This document shows positions 30,913 through 38,775 of a DNA stretch of 64,000 nt, piece by piece (positions within the stretch are counted from its first letter, which is position 1; each line of letters begins with the position of its first letter). The notes under the pieces were generated by a model. It was not told where the DNA came from. It did no database searches and saw only the letters and a program-made list of their open reading frames with translations. This stretch comes from Halomonas daqiaonensis (GTDB lineage: Bacteria > Pseudomonadota > Gammaproteobacteria > Pseudomonadales > Halomonadaceae). Made by a program: the position numbers and the translations under genes. The stretch spans positions 180,279 to 244,278 of the forward strand of contig NZ_FOBC01000002.1 of assembly GCF_900109725.1 (NCBI RefSeq). The letters run 5' to 3'.

Positions 30913-31404
30913 ATGCAGCGCCGCTCCCTTCTGCAATTCGGCCTCACCGCCGGTGCCTCCCTGGCGCTGGCCGGCTGCGGCTTTCGCCTACGCGGTTTCG
31001 ATCAGCCGGTGGTGGCCATCGACGCCCTGGCCGTGGAGGGCGCGGATAGCGAACTGGCCCGGCGAGTCACCCGCCGCCTGGAAAGCGCGGGCACCCGGGT
31101 ACATGACCAGGCGGCGCTTGTGCTTAACCTCGGCACGGAAAACTTCCGCGAGCGACGCCTGAGCGTGCTCGACAGCGGACATCGCGACCTTGAGATGACC
31201 CTTGCGGTGCCTTTCTCAGTGCAACGCCGCGCCGACGGCGCTTACCTGCTCGACCAGCAGCGCCTGGAAGTCAGCGAACACCTCACGGTCAACGATGACC
31301 AACTGCTGGCCCAGGATGACCTGCGCGAGGAAACTCGCGACCGGCTGCGTGACGACGCCGTAAGCCAGCTGATGAACCGGCTGCGCGCACTGGACACTGA
31401 GTAA
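30913..31404 (+). CDS. lptE: LPS-assembly lipoprotein LptE
   Basis: A 163-residue outer-membrane lipoprotein that plugs the LptD barrel for lipopolysaccharide export. Signal peptide MQRRSLLQFGLTAGASLALAG ends at a lipobox (LALAGC), followed by GFRLRG, the LptE family start. It lies 27 bp after leuS and 10 bp before holA, the conserved leuS-lptE-holA order. Confidence 0.92.
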   Translation: MQRRSLLQFGLTAGASLALAGCGFRLRGFDQPVVAIDALAVEGADSELARRVTRRLESAGTRVHDQAALVLNLGTENFRERRLSVLDSGHRDLEMTLAVPFSVQRRADGAYLLDQQRLEVSEHLTVNDDQLLAQDDLREETRDRLRDDAVSQLMNRLRALDTE

Positions 31405-31414
31405 AGGTGCTTTC

Positions 31415-32473
31415 GTGAAGGTCTTCCCCGACAAGCTTCCCGACACGCTGGCCAAGAAATTGCCTCCGGTCGTGATCGTCGCCGGCGAAGAGCCGCTGCA
31501 GCACGTGGAGGCCTGCGACGCCGTTCGCGCCGCCGCCCGCCAGGCCGGGGTAGACGAGCGTGAGATACTGCACGTGGAGGCCAATTTCGCATGGGGACAC
31601 TTAACCGAAGCCGCCGCCAACCTCTCGCTATTCGCCACGCGACGGCTCATTGAGGTGCGGCTGGGCAGCGGCAAGCCCGGCCAGGAAGGCGCCAAGGCAC
31701 TGCGCGACTATGCCGAGTCCATAAAGGGTAGCGACGATATCCTGCTGCTCTCAACCGGCAAGCTCGACTACCGAGAGCAGAAGAGCGCGTGGTTCAAGGC
31801 CCTGGACAAGGTCGGCCTGTTCGTGCCTGTCTGGCCGGTGGACGCGTCACGACTGGGGTTCTGGCTGCGTGACCGAGCCGGGCGCCACGGTCTCTCCCTG
31901 GACCTCGATGCCGCCCGGTTGCTCGGTGAACGCACCGAGGGCAACCTGCTCGCCGCCGACCAGGAACTGCAGAAGCTGGCCCTGATGCTGCCCGCGGGCG
32001 CACGGGTGGGTGCCAGGGAAGTGGCTGGTGGCGTAGAAGACAGCGCCCGCTATGATGTCTTCACCCTGCTTGACGCCTGCCTCAAGGGCGAGCGCGCCCG
32101 GGTCACTCGGATCATGGCCGGCCTGCGCGGTGAAGGGATCGAGCCACCCATCGTGCTCTGGGCCCTGTCCCGCGAGCTGCGCATATTGCTCTCCATCCAG
32201 CAGCACCTCGACCAGGGACAAAGCCTGGAGCATGCCTGCAAGGCCCAGAAGCCACCGATCTTCGAGAAGCGTCGCCCCGCCTACCAGCAGGCCATTGCCC
32301 GGCTACCCCTGAAGCGACTGCACAAGCTGTTACTTTTCGCCCAGCGCCTCGACCTGGCCATCAAGGGCGGCAGCAGCGTGCCACTCTGGGATGGCCTCCA
32401 CGACCTGGCACTCACCCTGGCCGGCGGCCGCGGCCTGCTGGCCGAACTGCCCTCTTCCTACCGCGTCGGCTAG
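31415..32473 (+). CDS. holA: DNA polymerase III subunit delta
   Basis: A 352-residue clamp-loader subunit that opens the beta sliding clamp. N-terminal LPPVVIVAGEEPLQHVEACDAV and LSLFATRRLIEVRL, and the C-terminal helical collar region (PPIFEKRRPAYQQAIARLP), fit HolA. Its start is 10 bp after lptE. Confidence 0.93.
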   Translation: MKVFPDKLPDTLAKKLPPVVIVAGEEPLQHVEACDAVRAAARQAGVDEREILHVEANFAWGHLTEAAANLSLFATRRLIEVRLGSGKPGQEGAKALRDYAESIKGSDDILLLSTGKLDYREQKSAWFKALDKVGLFVPVWPVDASRLGFWLRDRAGRHGLSLDLDAARLLGERTEGNLLAADQELQKLALMLPAGARVGAREVAGGVEDSARYDVFTLLDACLKGERARVTRIMAGLRGEGIEPPIVLWALSRELRILLSIQQHLDQGQSLEHACKAQKPPIFEKRRPAYQQAIARLPLKRLHKLLLFAQRLDLAIKGGSSVPLWDGLHDLALTLAGGRGLLAELPSSYRVG

Positions 32474-32667
32474 AGCGTTGGGCAAGCGCTATTGAGAACG
32501 CCACTTCTCGTGGGAGCGATGCCGAGTTTTCCCCCACAAGGGCATGAAATGTCACGGCATTCTGTCCTATACTGGAACGGCATCGCTGCTTCGCTGGCCT
32601 GCATGGATGCAGCGTCGACGGAGCCTGGAGCTGGAAGCCCATCCCGAGAAGAAGGAACACCACCATT
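32474..32667 (+). promoter_or_regulatory. Intergenic region with candidate -10 box
   Basis: The 194 bp between holA and the PA2779-like gene hold a good -10 hexamer TATACT at 32568-32573, with only a poor -35 match upstream. No terminator with a T-run was found. It probably separates the holA unit from the next pair. Confidence 0.3.
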
Positions 32668-33063
32668 ATGAAGAAGCTCTATCGCTATCTCAGCCCGCTG
32701 CTGATCGCCGCCCTGGTACTGGGCAGCCTGCCGGTTGCCGCCGCACCAGCCAATCCGGGCAGTGGCCTGGTCTCCACCCAGGATGTCCTGAATGCCGAAA
32801 GATCCCAGGGCGATCGGGAGCGGATCCACGAGATCCTCGCGCGTGACGATGTGCAGGATCAGCTCCTCGCCCAGGGCGTCGACCCCGCCGAAGTGGAGGC
32901 CCGCGTGGCCGCCCTCTCCGATGCGGAAGCCGCCCAGATGGCCGATCAGCTCGAGCAGTTGCCGGCCGGTGCCAGCGTGGTCGGTGCCTTGTTTGCCGTC
33001 TTCGTGATCCTGCTGGTCACCGATATCCTCGGCCTGACCAACGTCTACCCGTTCGTCCGCTGA
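32668..33063 (+). CDS. PA2779-family small membrane protein
   Basis: A 131-residue protein with an N-terminal signal sequence (MKKLYRYLSPLLIAALVLGS, cleavage near AAA-AP). A charged helical middle (AERSQGDRERIHEILARDD) and one C-terminal membrane helix (GALFAVFVILLVTDILGL) follow, ending NVYPFVR. This matches the PA2779 family, always found next to a PA2778-type gene as here (13 bp gap). The function is not established. Confidence 0.85.
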   Translation: MKKLYRYLSPLLIAALVLGSLPVAAAPANPGSGLVSTQDVLNAERSQGDRERIHEILARDDVQDQLLAQGVDPAEVEARVAALSDAEAAQMADQLEQLPAGASVVGALFAVFVILLVTDILGLTNVYPFVR

Positions 33064-33076
33064 TCGGGAGCGTCGC

Positions 33077-34042
33077 ATGACTCCATGCCCTACCAGGCAT
33101 CACGCAAACGCTACCCTGCTGAACGCCCGCCTAGCGGGCGTTCTCGCGTTGGTACTACTGGTACTCATCATGACCGGCTGCGCCAGCGCGCCCCAGCTGG
33201 CCGAGACCACGAAGCGCAAACTGCCCCGCCAGGCCCTGCTCGAGGACATCCCCTTTCACGGGCAACGCGACTACCAGTGCGGCCCCGCGTCGCTAGCGAT
33301 GGTGCTCAACGCCTCCGGAGTGCCGGTAGAGGTCGACACCTTGATTCCGCAGGTCTTCCTACCCGGGCGCGAGGGTAGCGTACAGCCGGAAATGCTGGCC
33401 ACCGTGCGCCGCCACGGCCGCATCCCCTTCATGATCGAAGGAAATCTCGATGCCCTGCTTACCGAGCTCAACGCCGGCCATCCCGTGGTGGTGATGCAGA
33501 ACCTCTCCCTGCCCGCCTGGCCGGTCTGGCATTACGCCGTGGCCATCGGCTTCAATCTGGAAGAGGAGACGCTGACCCTGCACAGTGGCATGGAACCGGA
33601 GCGTATGACGTCCTTCAAGCGCTTCGATGCCACCTGGGCCCGCAGCGATCGCTGGGCCTTCGTCGTCCTGCCTCCGGGTGAAATGCCTGCCACTGGTGAT
33701 GGCAACGAGTCCCTGGACGCCATCGCCGATTTCGAACGCGTCCAGGGTGCCCAGGCCGCCCTCCCCGCCTGGGAAGCCCTTGTGACACAGCACCCGCAAG
33801 TCGCCATGGGGCACTTCGCCCTGGGCAATGCACGCCATGTCACAGGCGACAGCCAGGGGGCCATCGAGGCTTTCGAGGACGCGGCGACGCAAGACCCTGA
33901 ACTCGCTGTGGCCTGGCTCAACCTAGGGCTGCTGCAGCGCAACCGGGGAGAGATAACCCAGGCTCGAGAGGCGCTGACCCGCGCCGCCGAGCTCCCCGGT
34001 CGATGGCAAGCCCAAGCCCGGGACGCGCTGGCGGCGCTGTAA
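33077..34042 (+). CDS. PA2778-family C39-like peptidase with TPR
   Basis: A 321-residue predicted lipoprotein (lipobox LIMTGC near residue 35). A papain-like C39-type domain follows, with the catalytic Cys in RDYQCGPASLAMVLNASG and His in PVWHYAVAIGF. C-terminal TPR-like helices begin about residue 240 (HFALGNARHVTGDSQGAIEAF). GGGAG precedes the ATG. The family pairs with PA2779-like membrane proteins; a role as secreted or envelope protease is inferred. A stem-loop is embedded in the signal-peptide codons. Confidence 0.85.
   Translation: MTPCPTRHHANATLLNARLAGVLALVLLVLIMTGCASAPQLAETTKRKLPRQALLEDIPFHGQRDYQCGPASLAMVLNASGVPVEVDTLIPQVFLPGREGSVQPEMLATVRRHGRIPFMIEGNLDALLTELNAGHPVVVMQNLSLPAWPVWHYAVAIGFNLEEETLTLHSGMEPERMTSFKRFDATWARSDRWAFVVLPPGEMPATGDGNESLDAIADFERVQGAQAALPAWEALVTQHPQVAMGHFALGNARHVTGDSQGAIEAFEDAATQDPELAVAWLNLGLLQRNRGEITQAREALTRAAELPGRWQAQARDALAAL
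33121..33143 (+). other. Terminator-like hairpin inside the signal-peptide codons
   Basis: A perfect 10-bp stem (GAACGCCCGC with GCGGGCGTTC) and a 3-nt loop lie 44 bases into the PA2778-like gene. The following bases (TCGCGTT) give only a weak T-run. It could attenuate the second gene of the pair. Confidence 0.4.
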
Positions 34043-34073
34043 GGGATAAGGGAATCGTCTGCATGCATGCTCA

Positions 34074-34142
34074 ATACCATCTCTCCTAACCGATCACAAA
34101 CACTGCATCAAGTGGTTTTTGATCGGTTAGGAGAGATGGTAT
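34074..34142. repeat. 23-bp perfect inverted repeat at the backbone/accessory boundary
   Basis: Arms at 34074-34096 and 34120-34142 are exact complements and enclose 23 nt. Part of the loop (AAACAC with AGTGGTTT) can extend the pairing with one bulge. It starts 32 bases after the PA2778-like stop. It may act as a terminator, or be the remnant of a small mobile element. Confidence 0.65.
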
Positions 34143-34154
34143 CTAGGATCCTTG

Positions 34155-34177
34155 AACTGGTCTAATTGAGACCACTT
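34155..34177 (-). terminator. Imperfect hairpin downstream of the first sugar transferase gene
   Basis: Six perfect pairs (TGGTCT with AGACCA) around a 5-nt loop, inside an imperfect inverted repeat. The outer sequence TGAAGTGG also resembles the end of IS3-family elements such as the remnant at 35927. Nothing else was seen between 34178 and 34277. Confidence 0.3.
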
Positions 34178-34277
34178 CAGCCAACAGGTCTTGCATCGTT
34201 ACTTCGTCCGCCCTCAAAGTAAGCCATCGCTATACTGCAGTGATATGTTCCGCAAAATTCTGCCTCCCAATATGCTG

Positions 34278-34931
34278 TCACTTCACCAAGGTGCGCCATA
34301 TATATTTGAGATCTTGGCGAAACGACCAATTTTTCACGTAGTTGACATTGATGCGCACCTTGTCGGGCCAGATCACAGTACGGTTGTAGGTTTCGGGATC
34401 TGTCAAGTTGTTGAGGATTTCTTCCTCTCTGCGGTATTTGAGTGTTGCCGGTCCAGTGATGCCTGGCCTCACACTGAGCAGTAACCGCTGTTCTCCCTGC
34501 AGGAGGTCGGCAAATCCTTTGATATCCGGTCGAGGGCCAACGATACTCATGTCGCCGATCAGCACATTGCAGAGCTGGGGCAACTCGTCGATTTTGGTTC
34601 GGCGCAGGATCCGCCCCAATCGGGTGATCCGCGGATCGTTGGCACATGTTACGGTGGTCGAAACTCCACCTATCTCGCGCATGGTGCGGATCTTGACCAG
34701 TGAGAAGAGGCGACCATTCATACCGACCCGCTTCTGGATGAAGAAGCCGTTGCGACGGAATTCCATGCTGGCTGCTACCCAAGCCAAGGCAATCACCCAC
34801 CACAGCAGCAGCAGGCCGAAGCAGGCACCGACAAGGTCGAAAGTGCGTTTTATGAAGCGTGAGCTTGGCCGCTCAAGGCCCGTGTGCGACTTGCTCGATA
34901 AGTTGGTGTGGCTTGGTTGATACAAGGTCAT
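34278..34931 (-). CDS. Bacterial sugar transferase (polyprenyl-phosphate glycosyl-1-phosphate transferase)
   Basis: A 217-residue monotopic enzyme of the PglC/WcaJ catalytic-domain family, which starts a lipid-linked glycan by moving a sugar phosphate onto undecaprenyl phosphate. One N-terminal re-entrant helix (LVGACFGLLLLWWVIALAW) is followed by FFIQKRVGMNGRLFSLVKIRTM, the DELPQLCNVLIGDMSIVGPRP signature and VRPGITGPATLKYR. The sugar cannot be told. It is the last gene, in transcription order, of the minus-strand polysaccharide region and is one of two such enzymes in the window. Confidence 0.92.
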   Translation of the reverse strand: MTLYQPSHTNLSSKSHTGLERPSSRFIKRTFDLVGACFGLLLLWWVIALAWVAASMEFRRNGFFIQKRVGMNGRLFSLVKIRTMREIGGVSTTVTCANDPRITRLGRILRRTKIDELPQLCNVLIGDMSIVGPRPDIKGFADLLQGEQRLLLSVRPGITGPATLKYRREEEILNNLTDPETYNRTVIWPDKVRINVNYVKNWSFRQDLKYIWRTLVK

Positions 34932-34995
34932 GTTCGTGCTCTCTTAGATCAGGTGATATGAAAGAGACGAGCTAGGAAAATGAGAGCCATGCTGG

Positions 34996-35874
34996 CTAAC
35001 TAATTCTTTCTAACCTCAGGGAAGATTTGTAGTCGAACGATCGATGGATCCGTTCCTGCTCCAGCAATACCGTGAGCTTCCGGAACATCGGCCGGCTAGT
35101 TTTGCCGATCAGTCGACGGAAAGGGTAGAGCGCATGTACTGCAGCCGCCAGCAGGGGGGTATATACCACATGGAGCTTGGCATAAGCCTTGCGGAAACCG
35201 AAGCGGTTGATCAGGAAGTCGTGAATCCCCGTGTCGTGGCTGATGCTGCGAGCGCCATCCGAAACGTAACGGAGGCGACGCTCATTGAGATAATGAAGGT
35301 TCATTTCGTAGAACAGGGTGTAAGCGGCGTATTGCCCAAGTGAAGCCGGATTGAACCAGATGGAGAGATAGAAGCAGGCGTCATCAATGACCAGGTTCTC
35401 GCTGAAGGCTACCAGTTCATTACTTTCCCTGGTGCGCACTGTCCAGAACTCCGTCTCCGGGGGTAACTGGCGAATGGCTTCCCTAAAAGCGGCCTCCGAC
35501 ATCATCGGCTCGAGGGTGTCGTAGCGCTCGTAAGCCTGGCGGTAAACGACATATCCCTCGTTCAGCACGCTGCAACGTGGTTCGCAGCTAACCGACAACT
35601 GGCGGCTGCCGCGCCGTACTTTGCTGCGTGTGCTGCGACTCAGTACTTCCAGGTGCTCTTCCTCGGATTTGATAACATGCCACCAGTCTGTAGTAGATGC
35701 ACAGTCAAAGTTCGATTCCCAGCGTACGAGGAGAGCTCCATGAGCTTTCAGCAAAGCTCTGGCATCAGGAGCCTCGAGTCGGGCATCACGATGTGGCATG
35801 GACAGAGGGATCAGAGTGCCTTGGTGCTTGCGCCACAGAAAGCCCTCATCGTGGAAATATTCGTATCCGATCAT
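34996..35874 (-). CDS. GNAT/FemAB-like acyltransferase (uncertain 5' end)
   Basis: About 292 residues from MIGYEYFHDEGF. The C-terminal half resembles the GNAT-like fold of FemAB-type acetyltransferases (ELVAFSENLVIDDACFYLSI, then GQYAAYTLFYEMNLHYLNE and YVSDGARSISHDTGIHDFL). This suggests N-acylation of a sugar or peptide in polysaccharide synthesis. The frame is open further to 35952, but that extra part runs into the terminal repeat of an IS3 remnant at 35927, so I prefer ATG 35874 or 35886. The gene may have lost its original promoter or N-terminus to the insertion. Confidence 0.65.
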   Translation of the reverse strand: MIGYEYFHDEGFLWRKHQGTLIPLSMPHRDARLEAPDARALLKAHGALLVRWESNFDCASTTDWWHVIKSEEEHLEVLSRSTRSKVRRGSRQLSVSCEPRCSVLNEGYVVYRQAYERYDTLEPMMSEAAFREAIRQLPPETEFWTVRTRESNELVAFSENLVIDDACFYLSIWFNPASLGQYAAYTLFYEMNLHYLNERRLRYVSDGARSISHDTGIHDFLINRFGFRKAYAKLHVVYTPLLAAAVHALYPFRRLIGKTSRPMFRKLTVLLEQERIHRSFDYKSSLRLERIS

Positions 35875-35926
35875 TGGGGTACCCATTCTTGACCACAGCA
35901 GGGAAAACCGACTGACGCATCGAGGC

Positions 35927-36480
35927 TGAAGTGGACCCCACCCTTCGGACAACCTGACAGGTCATCTAAGCTAGGATCCGGTCATCATCGGCGTCAGGGC
36001 GCGCAGCCGGTAGGGATAGATTCGATGCCCCTTGCCCGGCAGACTGGTACGAGGCTTCGGATAGACGGCCTGGTGCCCCATCTACCGCATCAGACGACGG
36101 ACTTGCTTGCGGTTGACCCGGTGGCCCAGCCGATTGAGATGGACGGTTATCCTGAGTGAGCCGTAGACCGGCGTCAGCAGGTGATGCTCATCGATCAGAC
36201 GCATTAGCACAAGATCCTCGGTCAGCCACTCGCGCTGCTGGTAGTGCAGCGACGAGCGGCCGATAACCAGCAGCTGGCACTGACGCCTCTGACTCGGGGT
36301 GGCGGGTGATGGCGGCACGATCATGGCCAGGCGCTGCGCCCGGCTCAACGCTCGAGCCTGCGTGATAAAAAAATCCCGTTCCACCGTCAGCTTACCGATC
36401 TCGCGGTAGAGGGTGTCGATCTCCCCCTGGCTGCCTTCAGTATAAGGCCTGGAGGTGTCTACGAAACCCGGGGCGATTCA
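35927..36480 (-). mobile_element. IS3-family insertion sequence remnant
   Basis: A 554-bp decayed element. Its ends form imperfect inverted repeats (TGAAGTGGACCCC at 35927 and, from 36480 on the minus strand, TGAATCGCCCCGGG), both typical of IS3-family termini. Inside are only pieces of the transposase. Normal IS3 elements are about 1.2-1.5 kb, so most of orfA and the catalytic part of orfB are gone. Confidence 0.75.
35976..36462 (-). pseudogene. IS3-family transposase fragment
   Basis: The fragment keeps the end of OrfA (GEIDTLYREIGKLTVERDFF) joined to the start of OrfB (QCQLLVIGRSSLHYQQRE, YGSLRITVHLNRLGHRVNRK). It breaks at a TAG near 36080 in RRLMR-stop, where the family reads on. A further stretch, MGHQAVYPKPRTSLPGKGHR, continues in frame after the stop. 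The DDE catalytic domain is absent, so it cannot be active. Confidence 0.8.
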
Positions 36481-36492
36481 CTGCTATCGGCA

Positions 36493-37725
36493 TCATTGAG
36501 AGGGATCCAAGTAGGCCGTGTCGGGTGGCAAGGAGCTATACAGGCCCCAGATCACACAAAACCATCCTGTATAGGCGGCCATGCCTACCGAATAGGCCAT
36601 GAAGGTATAGGTCAACCCGAAGCCGGCAAAGCCAACAGGCAACAGTAATCCGCAAGTGGCCAGGGCACGTCTTTCCGGGTCACGGGCGCGCAACCCTTCC
36701 CGGAACAGCCAGACCGGCAGCAGGTAAATGGCTAACAGCACCAGCATGCCGAATGCACCACGCCGCGCCCAGGCATCTAGCACGTCGCTGTGGGAATGCC
36801 AGTAATTGGAGGTCGCCGGGTCCAGCCTGCCCGCCTCCGAGAACTGTGCCATGCCCTCAAAGTATTCCGCGTCTCCCCAGCCGAGCAGCGGACGATCACT
36901 GATCAGCATCACCGCACCTCGCCAAAGCTCTACCCGGGCAGCTGTGGCCACTGTACGTTCCCCAGAAAGATAACGGCTAGCATGTTCGATGCCCGATGCC
37001 AGTCGCGAGTGCACTCCTGTCTGCGGGATCGCAACGGCAGAGACCACCAGCAATGTGCCGAAGATAGCGAGCTGCACTCGGCGACGTAGCGTCAACCAGC
37101 CGCCAAACGCCATCAAAATGACAGCCAGCAGTCCAGGAAGTACCACCCAGCCTCCCCGCGTACCGGAAAGCAATGAGGCAAAACAACCCAGCAGCGCCCC
37201 CAAGGTCATAAAGCAGCACCAGAAAACACGTTCAGGTTGCCGCGATGCCCAAGCAAGCCCTGCAAGACAGAAAAGTCCCAGCATCAGAGCGAGATTGCCG
37301 AACAGGATCGCATGCAGGGGCTCATGACCCGCGGCCCTGGGCGCACCCTGCACCAGCACCTGGAACACCGCCCAGGCCCCAGCACCTGAAGCTCCCAGTG
37401 ACAAGCCAGCCCAAAACCAGGTAGGGTCCGGCCGTGCACATCGCATGACCCAAAGTACCGGGGCCGTCAACAGCGCAGGCCATACCAACCGCCATGTTGC
37501 CAGGGTCTCACCGTGCCCTGCAGCCAACGCGAGCCACGTAACGCCGAAGAGGGTCATGATTAGGGAAGGCAAAAGCAGTGTCAGGTCAGCAGCGCCTGGC
37601 CTGGGTCGGACCAGGCAGCCAATCATACCGGCGGCCAACACTAGCAAGAAAAGCTGGAAACCATGGGGCAGGAGCAGCGAGAACGCGGCCAACGCAAGAA
37701 CACCCAATCCGGCTACAATATCCAT
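36493..37725 (-). CDS. O-antigen ligase/polymerase-like membrane protein
   Basis: A 410-residue protein with about eleven membrane segments and one large periplasmic loop (about 215-300) before the last helices. The conserved region has ELWRGAVMLISDRPLLGWGD and HSHSDVLDAWARRGAFGM, matching the Wzy_C/WaaL O-antigen ligase family; the histidine pair in the loop is characteristic. It may ligate O-chains to lipid A core or polymerise repeat units. The two roles cannot be separated by sequence. It ends beside the IS3 remnant, and the next gene upstream is the ATP-grasp gene (9 bp). Confidence 0.85.
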   Translation of the reverse strand: MDIVAGLGVLALAAFSLLLPHGFQLFLLVLAAGMIGCLVRPRPGAADLTLLLPSLIMTLFGVTWLALAAGHGETLATWRLVWPALLTAPVLWVMRCARPDPTWFWAGLSLGASGAGAWAVFQVLVQGAPRAAGHEPLHAILFGNLALMLGLFCLAGLAWASRQPERVFWCCFMTLGALLGCFASLLSGTRGGWVVLPGLLAVILMAFGGWLTLRRRVQLAIFGTLLVVSAVAIPQTGVHSRLASGIEHASRYLSGERTVATAARVELWRGAVMLISDRPLLGWGDAEYFEGMAQFSEAGRLDPATSNYWHSHSDVLDAWARRGAFGMLVLLAIYLLPVWLFREGLRARDPERRALATCGLLLPVGFAGFGLTYTFMAYSVGMAAYTGWFCVIWGLYSSLPPDTAYLDPSQ

Positions 37726-37734
37726 GTTCTGCTA

Positions 37735-38775
37735 TCACTTTGCCTGCCAGAGGGAACCGTCTTGGTGCTGCGGCAAAACCCGCACCAGACGATCGCACTT
37801 GGCCGATGTCACGCCATCCAGAATTACATCCCAACCCGCTGGGGGCTGTCGTCCTTCCGCCCAGGCAATCAGGGCACCTGGGACATCGGCACCGGCCTCG
37901 GCACTGAAGGGATAGCCGCCACCAAAGCGAGGATTTAGCTCAAGCACAAAGCACGCTTCACCGTGCAAAAAGACGTCACAATCCAGGTTTCCCACATGCC
38001 CCAGGGCTTCACCGATCCGCCTGCCTACTTCGAGGAGTTCAGGACGACTCTCTGTGACGGCCTTGTCGGTCTCGCCTCCACGCATGGCGAGCTTACGCTT
38101 GAGGAACGTGGCCTGGTAGCGTCCATTCAAATCGTTTACGACATCCAACCCATACTCCTGTCCACGCAAGAATTCCTGGATCATCAAGCCGCCCGCTCCC
38201 CTGATTCCGCTGCATAACCCCAGCCTGGGCAGTCGCAGTTGCCCGTAATTCCAGGCCAGTCTGAGTTGTTCCAGGTCATCGACCACCTCGATGCCCAAGG
38301 ATGCCGTTCCCCAGCGTGGCTTCACGACCAAGGGAAAGGCTACCTCACCGCAATCCAGGCCCATCAGGGCCTCCTCCAGTGAGGCATAGGTTACGGGTGT
38401 CTCGAGCCTCGCCGCTTTCAGGAATCTTGCCGTCATCAGCTTGTCTGCCGCCAGCGAGATCACCTCGGGGCGAGAGACCACTACCTGCACCCCTTGATCG
38501 TAAAACCGCTCCCTGACGGCGGCCAGGATCGGCAGCTCATGGTCACTCAGTGAAAACAGCAACCCGACGCCCTGAGATAGACACAACCCAAGCAGGTACT
38601 CAACATAGTCGGGCTCGTTCACACGCGGCACCACAAACGCTTCATCTGCCTCCTGAAGCGCCGCGGCATACTCCGAGCAATCCGCGGCCAACACACGCCC
38701 TCTCCCTGCCAGGGAGTCCCGGAAATACCCAAGCAGGTAGTTACGACGTCCAGCGCTAGTCAGCAGGATGTTCAA
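37735..38775 (-). CDS. ATP-grasp domain enzyme
   Basis: About 346 residues. The N-terminal Rossmann-like part (MNILLTSAGRRNYLLGYF) precedes an ATP-grasp fold with VAFPLVVKPRWGTASLGIEVV, IQEFLRGQEYGLDV and the metal-binding FVLELNPRFGGGYPF. These are carbamoyl-phosphate-synthase/PylC-like ligases that join a carboxylate to an amine using ATP. I prefer a TTG start at 38775, which gives the typical N-terminus and has GAGG nine bases upstream; an ATG at 38799 overlaps the decarboxylase gene by 44 bp. The neighbours suggest amino-acid decoration of a glycan or a small metabolite. The substrate is unknown. Confidence 0.82.
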   Translation of the reverse strand: MNILLTSAGRRNYLLGYFRDSLAGRGRVLAADCSEYAAALQEADEAFVVPRVNEPDYVEYLLGLCLSQGVGLLFSLSDHELPILAAVRERFYDQGVQVVVSRPEVISLAADKLMTARFLKAARLETPVTYASLEEALMGLDCGEVAFPLVVKPRWGTASLGIEVVDDLEQLRLAWNYGQLRLPRLGLCSGIRGAGGLMIQEFLRGQEYGLDVVNDLNGRYQATFLKRKLAMRGGETDKAVTESRPELLEVGRRIGEALGHVGNLDCDVFLHGEACFVLELNPRFGGGYPFSAEAGADVPGALIAWAEGRQPPAGWDVILDGVTSAKCDRLVRVLPQHQDGSLWQAK

